Shown here: positions 51,330 to 61,017 of the stretch, one piece after another
Numbering within the stretch: position 1 is the first letter of the stretch
Layout: the number at the start of each line of letters is the position of its first letter
Assembly: GCA_028023455.1 (NCBI GenBank)
Contig: JAQFVV010012498.1
Coordinates: 2,234,001-2,298,000 of the forward strand
Length of the DNA: 64,000 nt
Origin: Epiperipatus broadwayi
Taxonomy: Eukaryota; Onychophora; Udeonychophora; Euonychophora; Peripatidae
Direction of reading: 5' to 3'
Program-made: the position numbers and the translations under genes
The notes under the pieces: model-generated
What the model was told of the DNA's origin: nothing
The model's database searches: none
What the model saw: only the letters and a program-made list of their open reading frames with translations

Positions 51330-53028
51330 GGAAGGATTGTATATCTTAAATTTTGTAAAATGGTGTGAAAAAGAGTTGATAGTGATATAAGAAGTATAAT
51401 TGTGAATTAGCAAGGAAAGTTAGAGAAGAGTAATAAAAGTCTCATAAGTGTAAAACAACATCTTGGTCATGGTTAAAAAACTTATTTTGGCAATAAAAAA
51501 AAGATGGAACTATTAATAAAAAGAGATCAAAGGTGTAAAAGAGTTCTATTAAGAATTATATAGCAATAAAGAACAAGGAAAAGTACCACCTGAAACTGCA
51601 TATCTTCTGAATTATCCAGGATTTTAAATGAAAAAGTGAAATATGTAATAAAATTTATGAAAAAGAAAAAAGTTCCAGGTAATAATGAAAATATAGTCAA
51701 TATCCTAAAAAAAGCAGGCGAAGAAATAGAATGATTTAAATGATAAAAATATACCAGTTGATTGAAAGAATGATGTATTAATGTTAATATTTAAAAAGGT
51801 GATACATAAGATATCAGAAATAACAGACATACCAATCTTTCATCAGTTCTATACAAAATTAAAGTTGATGTGCAGCAAATATTGGATTTGACCAAACAGA
51901 AGAACAAACTAAATGTAAGTGATTTTAGTACAATGGATTATATCCAAGTATTGAGGGTTGTAAAAAGAATCAATGAATATAATTTGCCATTATGGGTTGG
52001 ATTTATAGATTATAAAAAGGCATTTGATTTTATAAGCATTTCTTCAGTGATTAAAGTATTGGATTATCAAGGTATAGACCCAGGTTATTATTATATTCTG
52101 AAGAATATTTATAAAAATGCAACAGCAACAATTAGTTTACTTAATGATACTAAAAAGATTAACATTAAAAAGGATGTATGATAAGGTGACTCCAAATCTC
52201 CAAAACATTTTACAGCAGTTTTGCAAGAAGTGTTTTGTGGAGTAAAATGGGAAGCTAAGAGTGTTAAAGTAAATGGATATTATTTATATCATTATCTAGA
52301 TTTTGCAGATGATGTAATAAATGTTAAAGTAGTTATCAGATGAAAATGTAGAAAAGATTAAATTAATGTTCAATGGATTTTATCAAATTGAGAAAATAAA
52401 AAATAATAATGATAAGTTAAAAAAAGTTACCAAAACACAAATATCTTGGTCAATTATTAATATAACTGGAAATATAATGGATGAAATTAATTATAGAATT
52501 AATTTGATTGGAGTGATTTTGGTAGAAATAACTTAATGCTAAAAGGAAATATGCCTATGTATTGGAAAAGTAAGGTTTTAAATAAATGTATTTAACAGGT
52601 TCTTACTTAGAGATCTGAGACTTGGACACTTAGCATAAGAGCAATACAGAAATTTCAGACCACTGAATAAAGTGTGGAGGGATGCGCATTAGGAGTAACA
52701 AGAAGAAATCAAAAATAAAATTGTTGAGTGAGAGAACAAGCAGATGTTACTGACATTATTGAAAAAATTAAAAGACTGAAGTGAAGTTGGACTGGACATA
52801 TTTCTAGAAAAGATAATAACAAATGGATGATTGAAACCTTAAACTAGATTCTCAGAGATTGTAAAAGATGTAGAAATAGACCACATATGTGATAGATGGA
52901 TAAAATAAAGAATTATGCTGTGGTCATGTGGAGAAGAGGTTAATGATCGGAGAAGGTGGATTGAGCTTGGAGATATCTTCATTCTGCAGTGGAATGATAA
53001 TGATTGAAAATGATAATAATAATGTATA
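51330..53028 (+). mobile_element. decayed, 5'-truncated second copy of the RTE-like LINE
   Basis: Matches the 30254-33220 element on the opposite strand from its linker to its 3' end. The best-kept stretch (51870-52181) encodes WVGFIDYKKAFDFISISSVIKVLDYQGIDPGYYYILKNIYKNATAT in pieces, parallel to the FVDYEKAFDSI region of the other copy. Further on come AVLQEVFCG, LDFADDV and a C-terminal region, then CTTCATTCTGCAGTGG and an ATGATAATAATA-type tail. The endonuclease is absent. Stops and indels are numerous, so it is older than the other copy. Confidence 0.9.
51870..52181 (+). pseudogene. RTE-like RT fragment
   Basis: 103-residue open stretch with the first catalytic Asp motif (GFIDYKKAFDF). 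The YADD-equivalent (DFADD) follows after a stop and near 52310. Its parallel in the better-kept copy lies at 30987-31547. It cannot be functional. Confidence 0.88.
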
Positions 53029-54110
53029 AAAATGGTTAAGAAAATGTCATATTATTTATAATCATATCAAAATTACTACTTCAATTATTTTTTATTACAA
53101 AAATTTTTGCAGCTTCAAATTTGATTTTAGCATAAATAATATAAAACTATATGAAAAAACAAAAACAAAACAAATTATACAACGTATTTATACTTTACAA
53201 TATAAGAAAACTTTAATAAATCAACAATTATTGTAAGCAATGCAAAAAAATATATACAAAATACAGAATATGATTTTTTCAAATAATAAAAAATATATCA
53301 CATAACTTCTAATTGCTGCAATATTAGATAAGTGCTTACAGTTTTTGCCTAATCAGATATAATAAAGTTATTATTTAAATAATTTGACTAGAACATATAA
53401 AAAGAAATCAATAACATTAAATTATACTTAAAAACCGAATAGTTAGTAAATTAAAATCAATGAAACTACTCTTATGGTTTTAATTTAGCATGTGATCAAA
53501 TTTTAAATCATTAGAATATAAGTTATTTAAAAAATATAATCAAATTATTTTTTTTACTTATATTCTTTTATACTAATGTAATTAATAATGTTATCTTTGT
53601 TTATTTAACAAATCTAAACATAAGCTCTAGGTAAAAATACTTTAAACTATACGAGATTTACTTGAAATTATTATAATATGAAAGTTAATTGCTGCTCTTT
53701 AAAATAGTTTTGATGCAAGGAATTATTACTAAAATTTTTAAACATAACTTTAAACATATTAGAAATAATTATTTATGGTAAACTACAATTTCAGAATTTG
53801 AACATCGTTTAATATTGATTAAGCTAAATATATTTAAAAGAAGACACAATTTGAAAATGTTTTTAAATCAATATATTGAAAAAATAAATACAAAAACTGG
53901 TTTTTATTTAATTAAAATTTATAACATTGAAAGTCAAAGTTAAAAATTTATTGGCAGTATACTAAAAATAAAAAGTAAATAAATAATAATATATACAATA
54001 TAATATTTAAATGTGTAGACATTTTCATTATATTTTTATTTAGAAAAACCACATTCAGACGTTAACCAGACGGTAACCAATATTTCATTAATTACATCGT
54101 TATAATTATT
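53029..54110. other. AT-rich non-coding stretch
   Basis: No gene or repeat signature recognised; the sequence is unusually AT-rich even for this window. Confidence 0.5.

Positions 54111-54111
<1 letters not shown>

Positions 54112-54141
<30 letters not shown>
54112..54141. repeat. (CA)n(TA)n microsatellite
   Basis: About seven CA units followed by about eight TA units, abutting the left end of the fold-back element. A mirror-type run ATATATAT-GTGTGTG lies at 54389-54407, next to the Penelope-like terminal repeat. Confidence 0.9.
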
Positions 54142-54336
54142 TCTCCTGAACTGAATATAATCAATTTAATAGACAACTACATAATTAAAATTAAAATTTA
54201 TTTCCATCAAATCGACTTTCATTCAAAATTGAACTTTGTCAAGATGTTATAATAATTCAAAAAATGTCACGTGAAATAAAGTTTTAATTTAATTATGTAG
54301 TTGTCCATTAAATTGATTATATTCAGTTCAGGAGAA
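54141..54336. mobile_element. MITE-like fold-back element, 63-bp arms
   Basis: The left arm 54141-54203 begins TTCTCCTGAACTGAATATAA. The right arm 54274-54336 is its inverted copy, with only about three mismatches, around a 70-bp spacer. No coding sequence. High arm identity suggests a fairly recent element or arm-to-arm correction. Target duplication is not resolvable because both flanks contain TA-rich sequence. Confidence 0.82.
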
Positions 54337-54401
54337 AGTATATAAGAAAGGTAACATAATGGTTTTAAAATTAATACCATCAAGTGAAATATATATATAT
54401 G

Positions 54402-54554
54402 TGTGTGTTCATGATATTCCAATATTTTGACTTGATCACACAAGCCTTCAACTGGGAAATGAATACTATATAAATGTAGAGGCGTTGTAAACACTATCTA
54501 CAAAGATAGCTGTAAAGACACTGTAAACAGTGTTCACAACAATTGTTAAACTTC
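54402..54554 (-). repeat. terminal repeat of the Penelope-like element (3' side)
   Basis: Inverted relative to the repeat at 55917-56088: words such as GTGAACACTGTTTACAGT, ATCTTTGTAGA, TATATAGTATT and GGCTTGT recur in the same order on opposite strands. Within it, - strand 54441-54413 reads GTGATCA..AAAATATTGGAATATC, resembling an eroded hammerhead core followed by its stem III. Penelope-like elements commonly carry terminal repeats in unusual orientations. Confidence 0.82.
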
Positions 54555-54701
54555 CACAACTACAAAAAACAGGTGTATAAAATTGAATAAATGGAAAAAA
54601 AAAACAACAAATAAAAAATCCAGAAACTTCAGAGTAATTTGTTTTTCAAATTTTTTTTCCAAATATGAGAAAGTTTACATGTGTTACTGCATTTATAAAT
54701 A

Positions 54702-55870
54702 CAATTTGGTCTTTTTAGTATTTCAATAGCTTCTCTGATCTTATATTGTCATAGGTTTTCACATCTTGATCAAATCCTGGTCTTAGCAAAATCAATATTG
54801 TCAGCTGAATCCATAGCATGGATTGAGAGTGCTCATAATGATGAATGTTACTTCCTGCATTCACATGTTCATCCCTTCTAGTATTGATGCAATGATTTCT
54901 CATATCCACATAAGAAGTTTTACAAATTCCATTTGAATTTTCATAAACTCTTTGAGCTTCAAGAGGGATTTAATCATTAGGCTTGGTTGTGATTAAAAAA
55001 TTACAATTTTTTTTTGATAGGAATATATGCCATCTGTATGTTTTGACATTTTATAATGCATCTGATACTGTCTGTGGTTTCTTTTATATAAGGAATACAA
55101 ACCCTAATAGGTATTTTTTCATTTTGTTTTTCATTGTTGGTTTTTTTAGCTTGAAATAAAGCTTGATTTATAACATTTTTATTATAACCATTTGGTATCA
55201 ATACATTATTTATATGATGTATTTCTTAATTGCTGAGATAAATAGTGTTTTTGCTACAGAAAAACTTGAGCTGGATGATAATGAGCAAAAAATTGGAGGT
55301 ACCTGTCAGTATGTATAGTTTTTCTAAAAACTGAGAATGATAAAAACTTATTTTGTTTCTTGGTGACAAGAACATCAAAAAAATTCCCCCATCAGATTCT
55401 ATTACCATTGTAATTGTAATACTTTGATGGATATTATTTAAATGTGATAAAAAAATCTTCTAATTTATTCTTACTATGTTTCCAGATGACAAATGTGTCA
55501 TCTATATATCATAGCCAAACAACAGGTTGAGTTTCTATATGTTCCACAAATAAATCAGCTATTATTTCTGAAATAGAAAAACCCTTAGGAGTACTAAAAG
55601 TTTGATTATAATGATGTCCATCATATGTAAAATATGTGCTTGACAAACAATATTTAACCAAGGCAAAAATATAGTCAGATAAAATACATCATGGAGAAAT
55701 GATATTCAAAGCTTTGTCAACTGGAATATTTGTAAGTAAAGAAACAACATCAAAACTAACCAGAATATCATCTGTATTAACTTCAAGATTTTTTTAAAAG
55801 AGAAATAAAATGTATTGAGATTTAATGGATGGAATTATAGGTTTTATTAAATCAGATAAAAAATCTAGCT
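54702..55870 (-). mobile_element. Penelope-like element coding region (degraded)
   Basis: On the - strand, fragments in several frames follow the order of a Penelope-type protein. The RT motif LVSFDVVSLLTNIPVDKAL lies near 55770-55700 and the catalytic YIDDTFVIWK near 55514-55485. Next come FFDVLVTKKQNKFLSFSVFRK and IHTDRYLQFFAHYHPAQ (55385-55275), and NGYNKNVINQALFQAKK (55195-55145). A C-terminal part with VYENSNGICKTSY and INTRRDEHVNA (54950-54840) resembles the GIY-YIG endonuclease region. Such elements copy RNA to DNA and cut the target with GIY-YIG. There are many stops and the N-terminal part is missing, so it is dead. The fit of several motifs in order makes the family call strong. Confidence 0.86.
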
Positions 55871-55916
55871 AAATCATTCAATTGTTCAATTTTATACACT
55901 TGTTTTTTTCCTACTT

Positions 55917-56088
55917 GTGAAACTTTAACAATTATTGTGAACACTGTTTACAGTCCCTCTCCAGTTATCTTTGTAGACTGTTTATAGTGCATCCACAATT
56001 ATATAGTATTTATTTTTCAGTTGAGGGCTTGTCTGATCAAGTTGAAATGTTGGAATATCTAATTAAAATCTTGCATAGATGAACGCAC
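55917..56088 (+). repeat. terminal repeat of the Penelope-like element (5' side)
   Basis: 172-bp repeat, inverted relative to 54402-54554. It contains CTGATCA (56033-56039), AGTT, GAAA (56044-56047) and then ATGTTGGAATATC: a hammerhead-like core with one core change (CTGATGA to CTGATCA), nearly no stem II, and a well-formed stem III. Probably a ribozyme relic. Confidence 0.8.
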
Positions 56089-56382
56089 AAAATAAGTCTT
56101 ATATATTTACATCAATATGCCCATAAATTTTTATGAAAATAAATCTTGACAAATATAAAATTCCATTTATTATTGTAGTCCTTTATTTATATATGAATAA
56201 TGTCAAATACATTCACAATTTTTATTGAGATATTTTTGGATTATGTTAAATTTACTTATAGTGTCTTCATTTAAATTTATTGATATAATTAGATGTATAT
56301 AAAATAAGATGAATGTGACATTATAGATTCTTTAGATATTACTGAACTATATGTCTCTCTTCATCATCTTGATTCTATAAAT

Positions 56383-56846
56383 CAGGGGTAGACAAACATT
56401 TAGATGTTGGGGATGACTTTTTTTTGGTAAAAGTGTACTTGAAGGTGTTTATGTTTTTTTTCAGGGCTTTCAACTGGAAACCAGGAAAAAATGTTATTTT
56501 TACTAGAATGGAAAAAAATAATGGTTTGAAGTCCTGTTTTTTTAGAGTGTGCTTATAAATTGGTGTTTTTTATAAGGTCTTTTTAGATACTCAGAAATAT
56601 TGGTGATGTTTTTAGAAAATATGAACTGTTGAAGCTATTTTATATGACTACTATTAAATTACCTCAGCTCCCATTAGTATTACAATTTGCTCATGCCACT
56701 TTACTAAATATTTATTAATGGATTGTTCTCCATGAGGACAGTTGTATGTGACTTTAACTTGCTTTCATATTGCTATTTTTTACATTAATTTTGCCAATTT
56801 TACAGCCATTTTATCAAGAAAAATGTACCATATGTCGCTGCCCCCT
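56383..56846. mobile_element. possible hAT-type MITE
   Basis: The left end CAGGGGTAGACAAACATTT resembles the CAGGGGTCGGCAAAC-type ends of hAT transposons. The right end ...GCTGCCCCCT is roughly inverted to it. The flanks CTATAAAT (56375-56382) and CTATAATT (56847-56854) match at seven of eight positions, as an 8-bp hAT target duplication would. The right terminus lacks the expected final G and the inverted match is short, so confidence is limited. No transposase sequence inside. Confidence 0.4.
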
Positions 56847-56854
56847 CTATAATT

Positions 56855-59800
56855 ATTTTACCACAAAAAATTAATATTATTTAAACTTAAAGTTATAACA
56901 ATGAGATAAGGCCTGCCTTCCAAAGCACTGATTAGTTGCTTCACAATCTCTATAAAAGGGAGCACTTGTTAAAAATTGTATTTTCTAAATTCTTTGTTTT
57001 GATTTTCAAAATATAATTATTTTACAAGTATAATTCAGATCTTAGTAAAAATTATTTAATTTTGGATGAAAGTAAATTGAGAAAGAAATCAATGACATAG
57101 GATGCATTTAGTAATAGATTACAAAAAGTACATTTTATGCTATCTGTTATAGATTATTTTTATTAATTATAAATAAAAATTTATTTTTGAAAAAACTTTC
57201 ATTTATTTTAATAATCATATAAATTATTAATTTGTTTTTTAGAAACTAAATTAAAATGAGTATGATCAAGATTAAATATATTTTTACTGCTAATTTTGTA
57301 AATGACCAATCAAAAATTTAAACTTTAGTTCACTCAGCCAATAGGTATTTTTAATGAGTTAAAGATTAAATTATAATTATTAAACTATTATATGAAGTGT
57401 TTTAAAAAGTTCACAACTTCTTTGTTTTAAAATCAGTTCATTAAAATTCTTGTTTTTCCAGGACAAATTATTTTCATTTCTCCTCAGGAAAATGGCAATT
57501 AAATATTTCTAAGAATTTTAACTGTACTGTTACACAAAAATAATTAATTCTTTTCAGCTTCTTCCAACCTGAGTTTATTTTTCAGATTGACAATAACAGC
57601 AGGCTAACAGTAGGAATTATTTTAAATTTAACTATTTTTAAATGAGAATAATTTTAAATTTTTATTTTTTATATTCAAATCAGCTTGGAATTCATCACTA
57701 TAATTTGTCAATATTGATGTCAGCTTCTTGGGTGATGTCTTGACCACTCCTGCTATAAATACTATTTAAAATGTTTAGAAAATATGTAAATAAATCTACA
57801 ATAATATTCATAACAGTCCTTTTGAAGGTTGTGACAGTTTTGTGTAATTTTTAATATTAAGTACTATAAAATGTAAAAAGATTGTATATGGATCATTTTA
57901 TACTGAGTATTACTCAATATTCATATGAAGATCCAATTTTAAATGCTAATAGTTTACAAATATTAAGACTTACATTAAATGCATAGATAATGTTTCATTT
58001 GTGTATAAATAAAAATCAAAATAAAATCATGAACAGATGACTACATTTGGATTATAAGATTGTTTATTAATCCCTTTAGAAAAATGGATATGTCCATTTT
58101 AAATCAAATGTACTAAATGTAAATAAGATGACACATCTTAATGAAAAACTATGTAGTAATAAAAATTATTTAATACCAAATATTAAATTATTTATGTATG
58201 AACTTATAATCATTGGATATAATAGAATGCAAATATGATATCCTTTCAATAAATTTAATAAAAATATATTATAGCAACAACAACAACAACAACAACAAAA
58301 CAGAAATGATTAAAAACAAGATAATTATGACTTTTCTTAATAATAACCAATTTATTTTCATCAAATACAAATAAATTAGTCAATAACTTTAAAAATACAA
58401 TAACTCACGGACAATAAAAAAATTCAATGTAAATAATTCACACATATTTAAAGCAAGATGATGTATAAAAAACAACTAAAGTAAGATCAGTTAAATTATT
58501 ATCATATGAAAACTAAAGTATATAAATGTTCAACAACTGCTTGAATTTCATTTGATCATTAATAATTTTGACCTTCAAATTTGATTTAATCTAAATAAAA
58601 ATAATTTTAAATAAATAAATAAAACACACAAAAATAAATAAATTAAAAAGTCAATAATACATTGATACAATATAAATATGGCTTGAAAAACCATGACATT
58701 ATCAGTTTTCTATATGAATGGTTTTTTTCTAATTGATAAAAACAATGATTGAAAAAATCAAAAGTATTTATTTTATTATTACGTATATTATTAATTATAA
58801 TTAAAATAATTATGTGCATTGTATCATTTTATAGGTATTTATTGATATACATAATTATAGTTTTTAAAATAAAGAATGCTGTTTATTTTTATGAAAAATT
58901 AAAAAAAAAGGTGAAATATAATAAAGTAAGTTGATAGTTTTAAGAGTTTAATACAATTTATTTATTTGTAAGAGTATTTTTTAAGAATTTGTTTTTTACA
59001 CACGCATACATATATAGTAATTGATGAAACTATATTAGCTTATATAAAAGATGATTGGCATCATATTATCATCTTAGCTTAGCCAGTAATAATTGAATAA
59101 TAGTAATAATAACTGTTTAATGTAAATAGAATATTTATATCTATTTTAAATATTTAGAAGTGTATTAATAAATAATAAATATCTCAGGATTATGAAATTA
59201 AAATATAGCTATGAAGCTGTAAATAGAAATAACAAATCTAATAATATTTATATATGGCTAGTGTATTCTCTCTAAGTTTTTAAATATAGTATCGAATATA
59301 ATGGTATTCCAGAGTTTAAAATATTTAAATGTGATAAATAAGACACTTAAAATTTTAGTATTCAATTATAAATCTTTATCATTGGTATGGCTAAATAATT
59401 AAGGGTATTTTATTGTATTTAAACCATATCTTAATGCAAGTAAATATTAATATTTATATTATATATGCTAGTATTAATGATAAATATCAATTACATTATT
59501 TCTAAAATAGTGTACCTTTAAATAAACGTAATACAACAATATCACGTGACTCTAAATTACCAATTAGATGCTGAGTTCAAAATTATGAAAGACAGAAGTC
59601 AGATGTTTTAGTAAATATAAAATCAATTTATTTACGAACAAAATATCAATATGAAATAAAAAAATATATAATTAGAAAAATAATGAATTATTTTCATGAA
59701 AATCTACATCTAAAGATCCTCAGTGAATTATAAACAAAGAAGATTAATCCCAATCTATACTGTTCTAAAATAAAAAGTTTTTATATTTTTCTTATGGAAT

Positions 59801-60180
59801 GATTAATTCATTGGATGCTGTTAGGTAAGTCTTAAATAAAACGCAAGTACTAACTAATTATTAGGTAACTAATATAAATCAATGGTTTTTTGATCGTTCT
59901 TTATTACTGTACAGTCAATCTTTCAAAACGGCTATTCCTAGTATATAACTTTTAGTCATTTTTTCAAAGATAATAAAATATATACCCTCTATATCGAATC
60001 ACATAACTACACATGGCATTATAAATTAATACTATATATATATATATGCTGTATGCACAGATAGTAAATCTAGTATATATCGAAAAATGCTATATTAACT
60101 GAGCGCTTTTGAGAGACTTCTTGCTCTCATATTCATAGCTACTATTTTTTTAAAAACTGCATTGTTAGAAGAAAAATTTA
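56855..60180. other. AT-rich non-coding stretch with a (CAA)n repeat
   Basis: (CAA)n of about eight units at 58274-58299. The 61-residue frame at 58749-58934 is AT-driven Ile/Lys-rich noise. Nothing else recognised. Confidence 0.5.
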
Positions 60181-60189
60181 TGCAAAATA

Positions 60190-60360
60190 ATGCAAATTAG
60201 TTATAACTGCCATTTTCGGGACAGGGCAAAGCAAGCTTTTCTTCAATTAATGGACCTAGGATCACTTGCTATGTGTAATGCTTTTCTGATCTTGTAGATT
60301 TCTACAGGGTTACAAATCACCAGGAACTTTCCCTTTACTAGTTGATTATGCACTAATATA
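60190..60360. other. GC-richer patch, unidentified
   Basis: A short segment (TTTCGGGACAGGGCAAAGC ... CACCAGGAACTTTCCC) with more G+C than its surroundings. It lies about 300 bp before the fold-back element and could be a fragment of an interspersed repeat. No open frame. Confidence 0.35.
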
Positions 60361-60653
60361 ACAAACTAGACACATAGACTAAAATACATCTACAATAGAT
60401 ACATATGGTGTTACAAAAGATATGCTTATCCAGGCTAACATTTATGAATAAATCTTACATACCAGTTGTTAAAAGCTTCTCTCTATTAAACAACATCACA
60501 AGCATAATATAAGTTTACAAAATATTCTTCATACAACTTTCAATATATCTACAGTTATAAATATTAAAGGTAACTGCTATTTTAAAATACTTTCAAACAA
60601 TATTAATAACCCTTTACAAACTGTTTAGATATCTTATAACAGTTAAACAAAAC

Positions 60654-61017
60654 AATATAGGCTGAAAATAGTCAAAATAAGAGTCATAGATCACATGACC
60701 CTATCTCAAGCTTGTAAGTTATAAACAATGAGGATTGCCAATTCCTCTACAAGCTTTGTGATAAATGCTTAGCCAGAGCCAGAACTTAAAATATCCCTGT
60801 CAGGAACCCCTCCTCAAACCTCTGACCATGCTTATCCAGAGCCAACACTTAAAATATCCCTGTCAGAAACCCCTCCCCAAACCCCTGACCATGACTATGG
60901 TCAGGGGTTTGGGGAGGGGTTCCTGACAGGGATATTTTAAATGCTGGATCTGGCAAAGCATTTATCACAAAGCTTGTAGAGAAATTGGCAATCCTCATTG
61001 TTTAATATAGGTTGAAA
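60654..61017. mobile_element. GC-richer fold-back element with an internal duplication
   Basis: The left arm (from 60723, AAACAATGAGGATTGCCAAT) and right arm (to 61003) are inverted copies. The inner part, 60836-60892 against 60897-60953, is a near-perfect hairpin of about 57 bp with a 4-nt loop (GACT). The left arm holds a ~65-bp segment twice (starting ATGCTTA(G/T)CCAGAGCCA), so one copy must bulge out when the arms pair. Near-identical 14-bp direct repeats, AATATAGG(C/T)TGAAA, at 60654-60667 and 61004-61017 flank 336 bp and may be a target duplication. No coding sequence. Confidence 0.8.
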
